This document shows positions 7,874-15,495 of a stretch of 64,000 nt of DNA, piece after piece. How positions within the stretch are numbered: position 1 is the first letter of the stretch; every line of letters starts with the position of its first letter. Source of the DNA: Chlorobiaceae bacterium (GTDB taxonomy: Bacteria > Bacteroidota > Chlorobiia > Chlorobiales > Chlorobiaceae); contig JAAXWS010000012.1 in NCBI GenBank assembly GCA_013334865.1, positions 20,689-84,688 on the forward strand, given 5' to 3'. A model generated the notes under the pieces. The model had not been told where the DNA came from. It saw nothing but the letters and a program-made list of their open reading frames with translations, and did no database searches. The translations under genes and the position numbers were made by a program.

Positions 7874-8179
7874 ATGAAACTGCTGGCCATCATCGGGGAC
7901 GAAGAGACCCGGCCGAAAGTGCGCAAGCTCTTCATGTCTCACGGTGTGCACATGTTCAGCAACGTTGCCATCAGGGGCTGCTCCTGCGACGGAGCTGCCA
8001 GGCCCCCGGCATGGTGGCCGGGTGAACAGAACATGAGCACCTACTCTTCGCTCTGCTTCGCCATCCTCGAAGATGGCCAGGCGGAAGCGGTCATGGAGGA
8101 GCTTCGGAAGAGCCCTATCGCAACCGATCCGGCCTTCCCGTCACGGGCATTCGTGATGAACGTCGACCAGATGCTTTGA
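7874..8179 (+). CDS. PII-like small protein linked to the RND pump
   Basis: A 101-residue protein starting MKLLAIIGDEETRPKVRKLF, 11 bases behind the pump gene. The beta-alpha-beta N-terminus and the later EDGQAEAVMEELRKS segment resemble the ferredoxin-like fold of PII/CutA proteins, several of which are encoded beside RND metal exporters. The region corresponding to a PII T-loop holds GCSCDGAARPPAWWPGEQN, with a Cys-Ser-Cys motif that could bind metal or react with sulfane sulfur. It lacks the uridylylation motif of GlnB, so a nitrogen role is unlikely. Operon position suggests it senses or modulates pump activity. The function is inference. Confidence 0.65.
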   Translation: MKLLAIIGDEETRPKVRKLFMSHGVHMFSNVAIRGCSCDGAARPPAWWPGEQNMSTYSSLCFAILEDGQAEAVMEELRKSPIATDPAFPSRAFVMNVDQML

Positions 8180-8191
8180 ACGGAGGCGCCC

Positions 8192-8839
8192 ATGGGAATA
8201 CATGTAGAGCAGTTCCGCACCGGAGGTGACCGTAATTTCGGTTACCTCTGCATCGACGTCGAGACGGGGTCGGCGTTCGCCGTCGACCCTTCCAACTCTC
8301 CCGCCATGCTTGCTGGCTTCGCTGCCGGCAAGGGATGGCAGGTGCGCTACGCCTTCTCGACCCATGGCCACCAGGACCACTGCAACGGCAACGAGGAGTT
8401 CGAGCGCCTGACCGGAGTCCGGGTGCTGCTGTTCGGCGACCGCTGTCCGGCTACCGGAGACAGCGTTGCAGACGGGGCGGAGTTTCTCCTCGGCTCCTCC
8501 CGTTTCCGCATCATCCAAACGCCCGGCCATACGGACGATTCGATCTGCATCCTCTGCGCAGATGCGCTCTTCACCGGCGATACGCTCTTCGTCGGCAAGG
8601 TCGGCGGAACCTGGAGCGACGACGATGCCCGCCTGGAGTACCGTTCGCTTCACGAGCGCCTGATGTGCCTGCCGGAGGGCACGAAAGTCTACCCCGGACA
8701 CGATTACGGTGCTAGCCCGATCTCGACGGTCGGCCACGAGAAGCGCACCAACCCCTTCCTGCTCCAGCCCGATGTCGAGGCCTTCATCGACCTGAAGCGC
8801 AACTGGGCGGCCTATAAAAAAGCGCACGGCATCAGCTGA
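8192..8839 (+). CDS. MBL-fold metallo-hydrolase (glyoxalase II / persulfide dioxygenase-like)
   Basis: A 215-residue metallo-beta-lactamase-fold enzyme, 12 bases after the PII-like gene. The metal-binding motif THGHQDHCNGN (THxHxDH) is complete, followed by TPGHTDDS, the TGDTLFVGKVGG aspartate loop and a terminal YPGHDYG histidine, all in family order. The C-terminal RTNPFLL matches glyoxalase II and ETHE1-type persulfide dioxygenases. Position behind a CstR-like regulator recalls the cst operon, where an MBL-fold persulfide dioxygenase is controlled by CstR. The motif set alone does not separate thiolesterase from dioxygenase. It is the last gene of the operon. Confidence 0.82.
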   Translation: MGIHVEQFRTGGDRNFGYLCIDVETGSAFAVDPSNSPAMLAGFAAGKGWQVRYAFSTHGHQDHCNGNEEFERLTGVRVLLFGDRCPATGDSVADGAEFLLGSSRFRIIQTPGHTDDSICILCADALFTGDTLFVGKVGGTWSDDDARLEYRSLHERLMCLPEGTKVYPGHDYGASPISTVGHEKRTNPFLLQPDVEAFIDLKRNWAAYKKAHGIS

Positions 8840-8861
8840 TTTTTCCCCCGGCTCTTGCTTT

Positions 8862-8890
8862 TTGACTCTTCTTTACTTTACTTGTATAGT
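8862..8890 (+). promoter_or_regulatory. Sigma-70-type promoter of the CBS-domain gene
   Basis: TTGACT (8862-8867) and TATAGT (8885-8890) are separated by exactly 17 bases in an AT-rich stretch after the MBL gene. Transcription starting near 8897 would give a leader of about 170 bases before the ATG at 9068. Confidence 0.7.
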
Positions 8891-9025
8891 TATGCTTTCC
8901 CAGCTTTTCCCGGCTGGGATCGCAATCGGAAATCCACAGGGCGCCCGCCTGCTCCCGAAGGTTTCCGAACCTACCTTTCGTCTTTACGTCCGACAAAGCT
9001 TCAGCGCTATTACTTCAACAATAGT

Positions 9026-9049
9026 AAGGGGACAGCCTGTCCTTTTTTT
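9026..9049 (+). terminator. Terminator-like hairpin in the CBS-gene leader (possible attenuator)
   Basis: A stem of AAGGGGAC (9026-9033) with GTCCTTTT (9039-9046), including two G-U pairs, closes a five-base loop and runs into T7 (9043-9049). It ends only 18 bases before the start codon and downstream of the promoter at 8862, so it lies inside the leader rather than after a gene. Confidence 0.5.
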
Positions 9050-9067
9050 AACTCGAGGGGAATTGCC

Positions 9068-9514
9068 ATGGACCAGCTCATAACTCTGCGCACCCTGCCG
9101 GTATCGGCCCTGATGAACAAGGAGTTCCAGACCATCAAGGGAAGTTCCACCGTTGCAGAAGCGCTCCAGATGATGAAGAAATCGGGCGACAGCGGCGTCA
9201 TCGTAGAGCCTCGCAACGAGGACGACTGCTACGGCATTGTCACCGAAAAGGATATCCTTGAAAAGGTTATCGATCCCGGCGAAGACATCCACAGGGATCC
9301 CTGGAACACGCCGGTCTTCCAGATCATGAGCAAGCCGGTTATCAGCGTCAATCCCAACATGAGGATCAAGTACGCCCTGCGCCTGATGAAGCGAACCAAC
9401 ATCAGGCGGCTCACCGTGATGGACAACAACCGGATCATCGGCATGCTCAGCATGTCCGACGTGCTCCACGCCGTCGAAGAGCTTCCGGTCCACGACGACC
9501 ATGTCGCCATGTGA
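9068..9514 (+). CDS. CBS-domain-pair protein
   Basis: A 148-residue protein made of two CBS motifs. The first covers roughly residues 10-75 ([20 protein letters not shown] ... GIVTEKDIL) and the second 90-140 ([11 protein letters not shown] ... [18 protein letters not shown]). Free-standing CBS pairs bind adenine nucleotides and regulate partner enzymes or channels. The start ATG at 9068 follows a GGGG-containing ribosome-binding region; earlier in-frame starts lie within the leader hairpin and are rejected. The gene has its own promoter (8862-8890) and a long structured leader. It precedes the fumarate reductase operon, but whether the two are linked is unknown. Confidence 0.85.
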   Translation: MDQLITLRTLPVSALMNKEFQTIKGSSTVAEALQMMKKSGDSGVIVEPRNEDDCYGIVTEKDILEKVIDPGEDIHRDPWNTPVFQIMSKPVISVNPNMRIKYALRLMKRTNIRRLTVMDNNRIIGMLSMSDVLHAVEELPVHDDHVAM

Positions 9515-9567
9515 CTCCTCCCGGGTGCCAGCCGTCGTTCCCGGAGACTGTCTCTGACAATTCAGCA

Positions 9568-9595
9568 GGGCCTGCTGCAGCAGCGGGCCCGTTTT
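9568..9595 (+). terminator. Hairpin after the CBS gene
   Basis: GGGCC (9568-9572) pairs with GGCCC (9586-9590) around the self-complementary core TGCTGCAGCA, followed by GTTTT. It is a GC-rich, weak terminator between the CBS gene and the fumarate reductase operon. Confidence 0.5.
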
Positions 9596-9645
9596 CAAAC
9601 CAGCACGCCGGCCATGGGCGGGGTGTGCACGGAATTACGACTCTC

Positions 9646-11349
9646 ATGAAGCTTTTTGATATCGTCATCGTCGGTGGCGGCGGTGCGGGCCTCTATGCGG
9701 CCATGGAGGCCATGAAGACCAATCCCGGGCTGAACATCGCGGTCATCTCGAAGGTCTACCCGAACCGTTCGCACACCTCTGCGGCCCAGGGCGGAGCCAA
9801 CGCGGCGCTTGCCAACACGGCCAAGGACGATTCGGTCGAACTGCACATCTTCGACACCATCAAGGGCAGCGACTACCTTGCGGACCAGGATGCGGTGGAG
9901 GTGCTCTGTTCCGAAGCCCCGAAGATCATCCGCGAGCTCGAGAACATGGGGACCCCCTGGTCGAGGCTCGACGACAGGACCATCGCCCAGCGTCCCTTCG
10001 GCGGCGCGGGACGGCCCAGGTGCTGCTACTGCGCCGACAAGACCGGCCACACCATCCTGCAGACGCTCTACGAACAGTGCCTCCGGAAGGGTGTGCAGTT
10101 CTTCAACGAGTATTTCGCCCTCGACCTCGCCCTTGACGGCAGCCGCTCGAAAGGGCTCGTCGCGATGAACATCAAGACCGGCAGGATCGAGCCGTTCCAT
10201 GCAAGGACGGTGGTTTTCGCCACCGGCGGTTACGCCAAGATGTACTGGAACCGGTCGAGCAACGCTGCCGGCAACACCGGCGACGGCCAGGCGATCGCCT
10301 ACCGCGCAGGGATTCCGCTGAAGGACATGGAGTTCGTCCAGTTCCACCCGACCGGTCTCCGCAAGAGCGGCCTGCTCGTGACGGAGGGCGCCCGAGGCGA
10401 AGGCGGGTACCTGGTCAACGCGCTCGGGGAGCGTTTCATGTCGCGCTACGCTCCCGAGAAGATGGAGCTTGGCCCCAGGGACCTCGTCTCCCGTTCCCTC
10501 GAGACCGAGATCCTCGAGGGGCGCGGGTTCGACAGCCCTGCCGGCAAGTACCTGCACCTCGACCTCAGGCACCTCGGCGCCGACCTGATCAAGTCGCGCC
10601 TGCCGCAGATCCGGGAGATGTGCATGTACTTCGAGGGCGTCGACCCGATCGACGATCCGATTCCCGTGCGGCCGACGGCCCACTACTCGATGGGGGGGAT
10701 CGACACCGACAACTTCGGCCGTACGGTGATGGACGGCGTCTACGCGGCCGGCGAGTGCGGCTGCGTCTCGGTGCACGGAGCGAACCGCCTCGGCGGCAAC
10801 TCGCTGCTGGATATCCTGGTGTTCGGCAGGATCGCCGGCCGTGCCGCGGCCGAGGAGGCCGGCAGCTTCGACCCGGCACCGATCACCGAGGCGGAGATCG
10901 CCGGCAAGGAGCAGGAGCTGCGCAGCTACATGAAGCCCTCCGGCCATTACGAACGCTACGGTACCCTGCGCGAGGAGCTGGGCCAGACCCTTGGCCAGAA
11001 CGTCGGCATCTACCGCGAGGCGTCGAAGATCGAAAAGGGCATCGAGGAGATCGCCGCCCTGAAGGAGCGCTTTACCCACGTCAGGGTGTTCGACACCAGC
11101 GACATCTACAACACCAACCTGATCCAGGTGCTGGAGCTGAGGAACATGCTGGACCTGGCCGAAACCGTGGCCGCCGGGGCCCTTGCCCGTGAGGAGAGCC
11201 GTGGTTCGCACACCAGGACCGATTTTCCGGTCCGCGACGACGGGAACTGGCACAGGCATACCACCTTCACCCTGGAGGCCGGCAGGCCGAAACTCGGGTT
11301 CAAGCCGGTCACGATGGGCCGGTATGAACTACAGGAACGAACCTACTAA
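9646..11349 (+). CDS. sdhA: Fumarate reductase/succinate dehydrogenase flavoprotein subunit
   Basis: A 567-residue flavoprotein. The FAD-binding GGGGAG is at residues 10-15 and the covalent-FAD histidine lies in RSHTSAAQGG (41-50, His43). The substrate motifs follow: QFHPTG, TEGARGEGG, HYSMGGI and HGANRLGGNSLLD. It interconverts fumarate and succinate; in green sulfur bacteria this reaction runs reductively in the reverse TCA cycle. The ATG at 9646 gives the conserved MKLFDIVIVGGG start; longer versions reach into the preceding hairpin. It is followed 12 bases later by the iron-sulfur subunit and then the HdrB-like anchor, so it belongs to a type E complex lacking cytochrome b. Confidence 0.95.
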   Translation: MKLFDIVIVGGGGAGLYAAMEAMKTNPGLNIAVISKVYPNRSHTSAAQGGANAALANTAKDDSVELHIFDTIKGSDYLADQDAVEVLCSEAPKIIRELENMGTPWSRLDDRTIAQRPFGGAGRPRCCYCADKTGHTILQTLYEQCLRKGVQFFNEYFALDLALDGSRSKGLVAMNIKTGRIEPFHARTVVFATGGYAKMYWNRSSNAAGNTGDGQAIAYRAGIPLKDMEFVQFHPTGLRKSGLLVTEGARGEGGYLVNALGERFMSRYAPEKMELGPRDLVSRSLETEILEGRGFDSPAGKYLHLDLRHLGADLIKSRLPQIREMCMYFEGVDPIDDPIPVRPTAHYSMGGIDTDNFGRTVMDGVYAAGECGCVSVHGANRLGGNSLLDILVFGRIAGRAAAEEAGSFDPAPITEAEIAGKEQELRSYMKPSGHYERYGTLREELGQTLGQNVGIYREASKIEKGIEEIAALKERFTHVRVFDTSDIYNTNLIQVLELRNMLDLAETVAAGALAREESRGSHTRTDFPVRDDGNWHRHTTFTLEAGRPKLGFKPVTMGRYELQERTY

Positions 11350-11361
11350 GCAGGATTTTCC

Positions 11362-12399
11362 ATGACCGATTCAACCGTACAGCATAACGAGGACAAACGG
11401 GACGTGACCTTCAGGGTCCACCGTTTCAATCCGCAGGTCGACAGCAAGCCATATCACGACGACTACACCATCAAGATCGAAAAGGGCATTACCGTGCTCA
11501 GGGCGCTGAACTACATCAAGGAGCACGTCGACCCCTCGCTGACCCTCAGGGCCTTCTGCCAGGCAGGCATATGCGGCTCCTGCGCCATGCGCATCAACAA
11601 CATGTCCAAGCTCGCCTGCACCACGCAGGTATGGGACGAGCTCGACAAGGCGAGGGAGCCGGGGGTCATCAAGGTCGATCCGCTCCGCAACCTTCCCCTC
11701 ATCAAGGATCTGGTGGTCGAGATGGACCCCCTGGTCGGCAAGATGGAGCACTATTCGAACTGGATCGACTCGAAGATGCCCGAGGAGCAGTGGGGGAAAA
11801 AGGAGTTCCTGGTCTCCGAGGAGGAGTTCGTGAAGTACGACAAGGCGACCGACTGCATCCTCTGCGCCTCGTGCGTCTCGGAGTGTACCATCCTGCGGGC
11901 CAACAGGGAGTATGTCTCCCCGGCCGTGCTGCTGAAGTCCTACCGCATGAACGTCGATACCCGCGATGCAAGCCATGACCTGCGCCTTGCCGAGCTCGTG
12001 AAGGACCACGGGGTGTGGGACTGCACCCACTGCTACCGCTGCCAGGAGAGCTGCGTCAAGCACATTCCGATCATGGACGCCATCCACGGCATCAGGGAGG
12101 ACGCCATCGAGCGCCGCGGTGTCAAGGACACCAGCGGGGCAAGGCATGCCGAGGCCTTCATGGACGATATCGCCAGGAAGGGCAAGCTGGTCGAGGCGAC
12201 CCTTCCGATCAGGACAAACGGCGTAGGCTGGACCCTGAAGAACCTCCTGCCCATGGCCGTCAAGATGGTCATCAAGCGCCGGACACCTCCTCCGCCGCCG
12301 CTGGTCAAGGCTTCGAAAGGCATCGAGAAGTTCCGCGAGGAGTTCCGCGAAATGAGCGGGCACGTGGCGAAGGATCATGAAAAAAAATCCGGAGAATAG
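11362..12399 (+). CDS. sdhB: Fumarate reductase/succinate dehydrogenase iron-sulfur subunit
   Basis: A 345-residue electron-transfer subunit, longer than the ~240 residues of classical SdhB. The plant-type [2Fe-2S] site uses Cys66, Cys71, Cys74 and Cys86 (CQAGICGSC). Two cubane sites follow: CILCASC/C175 (165-175) and CTHCYRC/C231 (221-231), with the proline-containing continuations typical of the family. An extra C-terminal tail of about 100 residues is basic and contains a run of prolines (RRTPPPPPL). It passes electrons between the HdrB-like subunit and the flavin. The gene overlaps nothing but is tightly packed with both neighbours. Confidence 0.95.
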   Translation: MTDSTVQHNEDKRDVTFRVHRFNPQVDSKPYHDDYTIKIEKGITVLRALNYIKEHVDPSLTLRAFCQAGICGSCAMRINNMSKLACTTQVWDELDKAREPGVIKVDPLRNLPLIKDLVVEMDPLVGKMEHYSNWIDSKMPEEQWGKKEFLVSEEEFVKYDKATDCILCASCVSECTILRANREYVSPAVLLKSYRMNVDTRDASHDLRLAELVKDHGVWDCTHCYRCQESCVKHIPIMDAIHGIREDAIERRGVKDTSGARHAEAFMDDIARKGKLVEATLPIRTNGVGWTLKNLLPMAVKMVIKRRTPPPPPLVKASKGIEKFREEFREMSGHVAKDHEKKSGE

Positions 12400-12403
12400 C
12401 CTT

Positions 12404-13255
12404 ATGAAGCGTTACGCCTATTACCAGAGCTGCATCAACGAGTCCATGACCAGGGAGGTCGACCGTTCGATCCAGCTCTGGCAGCACGACCTGGGCATCG
12501 AGATGGTCAAGCTGCACGAGAGCACCTGCTGCGGCGGGAGCAACCTCGATTACGTCAGCCCGAAGCACTTCGCCCTGGTGAACGCCCGCAACATTGCCTA
12601 TGCCGAAAAGATGGGCCTGGATCTGGTGGTGTCGTGCAACACCTGCCTCATGACCATCCGCAGCGCAAAGAAGAAGCTCGACGAGTCGCCGGAGCTGAAA
12701 GATGAGGTGAACGGCATCCTGAAGCAGGAGGGGCTCGAGTACCGTGGCACCTCCGAAGTGCGCCATCTGCTCTGGGTACTCATCGAGGACGTTGGCCTTG
12801 ACGCCATCCGACAGAAGGTGAAGACCCCGCTCGGCAACATGCGCATCGCCCCCTTTTACGGCTGCCACATCCTCAGGCCATCGAGTGTGCTCGGCAAGGA
12901 CAACCCGCTCGAGCCCACCTCCCTCGACCTGCTGCTCGGAGCCCTCGGCGGCAGCACGATCCACTACGATCACAAGAACCGCTGCTGCGGGTTCCACACC
13001 CTGCTGGTGGCCGAAGAGGAGTCGCTCAACGTGGCTGCCGAGGCCCTGAAGGAGGCCATGGACGAGCATGCGGACTGCATCGTCACTCCGTGCCCGCTCT
13101 GCCACACCGTACTGGACGGTTACCAGTCGAAAGCCCTCAGGAAGAACGGCCTTCGCGGCTCCATCCCCGTCTACCACCTCTCCGAGGTCGTTGGCCTCGC
13201 CCTCGGTTACTCCGAGCGTGATCTCGGCATCAGGCGCCATATCGTTACGGCGTAA
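12404..13255 (+). CDS. sdhE: HdrB-like subunit of type E fumarate reductase (two CCG domains)
   Basis: A 283-residue protein with two cysteine-rich CCG domains: STCCGGSNLD followed by CNTCL in the first half, and GCH, NRCCGF, CPLCH in the second. This is the heterodisulfide-reductase-subunit-B-type partner that replaces the haem-binding membrane anchor in type E succinate dehydrogenases/fumarate reductases (not the FAD-assembly factor also called SdhE). The ATG at 12404 is preferred over 12377 because GGAGA (12391-12395) sits eight bases upstream. The usual fourth gene, sdhF, is not present; this enzyme would be a three-subunit complex unless the partner is encoded elsewhere. Confidence 0.9.
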   Translation: MKRYAYYQSCINESMTREVDRSIQLWQHDLGIEMVKLHESTCCGGSNLDYVSPKHFALVNARNIAYAEKMGLDLVVSCNTCLMTIRSAKKKLDESPELKDEVNGILKQEGLEYRGTSEVRHLLWVLIEDVGLDAIRQKVKTPLGNMRIAPFYGCHILRPSSVLGKDNPLEPTSLDLLLGALGGSTIHYDHKNRCCGFHTLLVAEEESLNVAAEALKEAMDEHADCIVTPCPLCHTVLDGYQSKALRKNGLRGSIPVYHLSEVVGLALGYSERDLGIRRHIVTA

Positions 13256-13264
13256 GCGTCGTGT

Positions 13265-13384
13265 CACGTAACACGTGGCACGTGACGCGTGACGGGTTAA
13301 GGATTTCTGGGTCAGGGATTCCGTGCTCCACGTCACGCGTCACGTATTCCATCTTCCACGTGCGATCGACCCATACGACCCATC
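13265..13384. repeat. Heptamer and nonamer tandem repeats after the fumarate reductase operon
   Basis: Heptamers CACGTAA, CACGTGG, CACGTGA, CGCGTGA, CGGGTTA run from 13265 to 13299. A second set in the complementary orientation (CTCCACG, TCACGCG, TCACGTA, TTCCATC, TTCCACG) runs from 13326 to 13360. Two nonamers CGACCCATA/CGACCCATC follow at 13367-13384. The two heptamer arrays form an imperfect inverted pair. Confidence 0.75.
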
Positions 13385-13484
13385 TCTTTTTTATTCCCGG
13401 AAACTAAACGATCCGGCGTCTTATCTATCGTTTTTATAAAAGCGCGAAAAAGTGTAAGTTTGCACTTCAATTTCATTGCCCGCG

Positions 13485-13528
13485 AGGCTGCCGGCCGCAA
13501 GGCAGGTCCATGGGGGCAGCTTTTTTTT
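13485..13528 (+). terminator. Terminator-like structure upstream of hemE (possible attenuator)
   Basis: AGGCTGCC (13485-13492) can pair with GGCAGCTT (13515-13522), followed by T8 (13521-13528), 24 bases before the hemE start codon. The left arm can instead pair with GGCAG at 13501-13505, giving a mutually exclusive anti-terminator hairpin. It could be an attenuator of hemE or simply a late terminator of the upstream operon. Confidence 0.55.
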
Positions 13529-13552
13529 CAACTACATTAATCATTGCACTCC

Positions 13553-14608
13553 ATGCTCAAAAATGATCTCTTTCTCCGGGCGTTGAAAAGGCAGCCGACC
13601 CCCCGTACCCCCATCTGGGTCATGCGCCAGGCGGGCCGCTACCTGCCTGAGTACCGCGCGGTCAGGGAAAAAACCGACTTCCTTACCCTTTGCAAAACCC
13701 CGGAACTGGCTACCGAAGTCACGATTCAGCCGGTGGAACTCATGGGCGTGGACGCCGCAATCATCTTCTCCGACATCCTCGTGGTCAACGAGGCCATGGG
13801 CATGAACGTCGAGATCATCGAGACCAAGGGCATCAAGCTGACTCCTCCGATCCGTTCGCAGGCCGACATCGACAAGCTGATCGTCCCCGACATCGACGAG
13901 AAGCTGGGCTACGTGATGGACGCCCTTCGCATGACCAAGAGGGAGCTTGACAACCGGGTTCCCCTGATCGGCTTCTCGGGTGCGGCATGGACGCTCTTCA
14001 CCTATGCCGTCGAAGGCGGCGGTTCGAAGAACTATGCCTTCGCCAAGAAAATGATGTACCGCGAGCCGAAGATGGCCCACCAGCTCCTCCAGAAGATCAC
14101 CGACTGCATCAGCGCCTACGTCGTCAAGCAGGTCGAGGCCGGCGCCGACGCCATCCAGATCTTCGATTCATGGGCAAGCGCGCTGTCCGAGGACGATTAC
14201 CGCGAATTCGCCCTTCCCTACATCAAGCAGAACGTTGCCGCCGTGAAGGCCAAATACCCGGACACTCCGGTGATCGTCTTCTCCAAGGATTGCAACACCA
14301 TTCTCGGCGATATCGCCGATACCGGCTGTGACGCCATGGGTCTCGGCTGGGGCATCGATATCGGCAAGGCTCGTGCAGAGCTCAAGGATCGCGTCTGCCT
14401 CCAGGGCAACCTCGATCCGACCGTCCTCTACGGCACGCATGAGAAGATCAAGACGGAAGCCGCCAAGATCCTCAAGTCTTTCGGCAAGCACACGGCGCAG
14501 TCCGGCCACGTCTTCAACCTCGGCCACGGCATCCTGCCCGACATGGACCCGGAAAACCTGAAGTGCCTTGTCGAATTCGTCAAGGAGGAGAGCGCGAAGT
14601 ACCACTGA
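13553..14608 (+). CDS. hemE: Uroporphyrinogen decarboxylase
   Basis: A 351-residue URO-D enzyme that removes four carboxyl groups from uroporphyrinogen III to make coproporphyrinogen III, the entry to haem and bacteriochlorophyll. The signature PIWVMRQAGRYLPEYR is near residue 20 and GFSGAAWTLFTYAVEGGGSK near 140. The catalytic aspartate lies in the FSDILV segment, and the conserved C-terminal HVFNLGHGI is present. The ATG at 13553 is chosen; a TTG at 13544 would add three residues. It is monocistronic, flanked by a terminator-like leader structure and a strong terminator downstream. Tetrapyrrole demand in a chlorosome-bearing phototroph makes tight regulation plausible. Confidence 0.96.
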   Translation: MLKNDLFLRALKRQPTPRTPIWVMRQAGRYLPEYRAVREKTDFLTLCKTPELATEVTIQPVELMGVDAAIIFSDILVVNEAMGMNVEIIETKGIKLTPPIRSQADIDKLIVPDIDEKLGYVMDALRMTKRELDNRVPLIGFSGAAWTLFTYAVEGGGSKNYAFAKKMMYREPKMAHQLLQKITDCISAYVVKQVEAGADAIQIFDSWASALSEDDYREFALPYIKQNVAAVKAKYPDTPVIVFSKDCNTILGDIADTGCDAMGLGWGIDIGKARAELKDRVCLQGNLDPTVLYGTHEKIKTEAAKILKSFGKHTAQSGHVFNLGHGILPDMDPENLKCLVEFVKEESAKYH

Positions 14609-14634
14609 GCGCAGCTTCAACGGGACTGAATCAG

Positions 14635-14671
14635 CTCCGCTTCGCCTCGAAGGTGAAGCGGAGTTTTTTTT
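14635..14671 (+). terminator. Rho-independent terminator of hemE
   Basis: CTCCGCTTCGCC (14635-14646) pairs with GGTGAAGCGGAG (14652-14663) with one wobble, followed by T8. It lies 26 bases after the hemE stop codon. Confidence 0.9.
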
Positions 14672-14769
14672 GCCCCGGCGTCCGGTTTCGACAGAAAACT
14701 TGACACCGGCTTTTTTCCTTATATTCAGGTTCAGATGGATTGACAACAGAACCACCGGGGGGGCGTTTT

Positions 14770-15399
14770 ATGTCTAGGCAGTGCAGTTGTTCGGAAGGGG
14801 GGTGCGGCGGGACGCATTATGAGGAGATCGTGCTCGACACGCTGCTGTACAGCGCCCGCCTCAAGGAGACGGTCGCGCGCCAGCAGAGCGACGTGGTCGT
14901 GGCCATGGCCAGGATGATCGCCGACACCTTCGAAGCCGGCGGCAAGCTGCTGATCTGCGGCAATGGCGGCAGCGCGGCCGATGCCCAGCACCTGGCCGCA
15001 GAGCTGACCATACGGTACCGCAGCAGCGTGCAGCGCCCTGCGCTTCCGGCCATAGCGCTCTCCACCGATACTTCGGCGCTGACCGCAGGAGGCAACGACC
15101 TCGGATTCGACGAGGTCTTCGCGAGGCTGGTCGAAGCCTACGGGAAGGAGGGGGACCTGCTGCTCGGACTGTCGACCAGCGGCCGCAGCCCGAACGTCCT
15201 GAAGGCGCTCGAAGCTGCCCGCAGCCGAGGCCTCAGGACCATGGCGCTGCTCGGCGGGGACGGCGGCACTATCCGCCCGCATGCCGACCTCTCGATCGTC
15301 GTGCCCCATTCCGGTACGGCCGACCGTGTCCAGGAGTGCCATATCGCCCTTGGCCACGTGATCATCGAGCTTGTCGAAAAGATGATGGGGTATAGTTGA
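14770..15399 (+). CDS. gmhA: Phosphoheptose isomerase with Cys-rich N-terminus
   Basis: A 209-residue SIS-domain isomerase (sedoheptulose 7-phosphate to D-glycero-manno-heptose 7-phosphate, the first step of LPS heptose synthesis). The phosphate-binding [11 protein letters not shown] is near residue 60, [13 protein letters not shown] is the substrate loop, and [13 protein letters not shown] is the second SIS motif. The N-terminus [14 protein letters not shown] adds three cysteines before the usual start, which could be a metal site or may be unimportant; an ATG at 14820 is too far in to replace it. The stop codon is embedded in a heptamer array (TTGACAA). Confidence 0.88.
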   Translation: MSRQCSCSEGGCGGTHYEEIVLDTLLYSARLKETVARQQSDVVVAMARMIADTFEAGGKLLICGNGGSAADAQHLAAELTIRYRSSVQRPALPAIALSTDTSALTAGGNDLGFDEVFARLVEAYGKEGDLLLGLSTSGRSPNVLKALEAARSRGLRTMALLGGDGGTIRPHADLSIVVPHSGTADRVQECHIALGHVIIELVEKMMGYS

Positions 15400-15463
15400 C
15401 AATGGATAATGGATAATGGATAGGGCGGTCCACTTCGTCCACAAAGTCCACGCAGTCCACTAC
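15396..15463. repeat. Adjacent heptamer (TGGATAA) and nonamer (GTCCACnnn) arrays
   Basis: Four heptamers TTGACAA, TGGATAA, TGGATAA, TGGATAG (15396-15423) overlap the gmhA stop codon. After four bases come four nonamers GTCCACTTC, GTCCACAAA, GTCCACGCA, GTCCACTAC (15428-15463). In the second array six positions are fixed and three vary. Confidence 0.85.
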
Positions 15464-15495
15464 ATGATTAAACCTAACCAAACACCTACAAGCAC

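Noticed and set aside
9595..11259. 554-codon minus-strand frame opposite sdhA
   Set aside because: Antisense shadow of a well-conserved flavoprotein gene; no start signal or family motif.
15396..15463. CRISPR-like array
   Set aside because: Units are 7 or 9 bases with no spacers of 30-40 bases and no cas genes; these are simple periodic repeats.
15464..15495. FMN riboswitch before ribH
   Set aside because: Only about 30 bases separate the repeats from the start codon and none of the conserved RFN element segments is visible.
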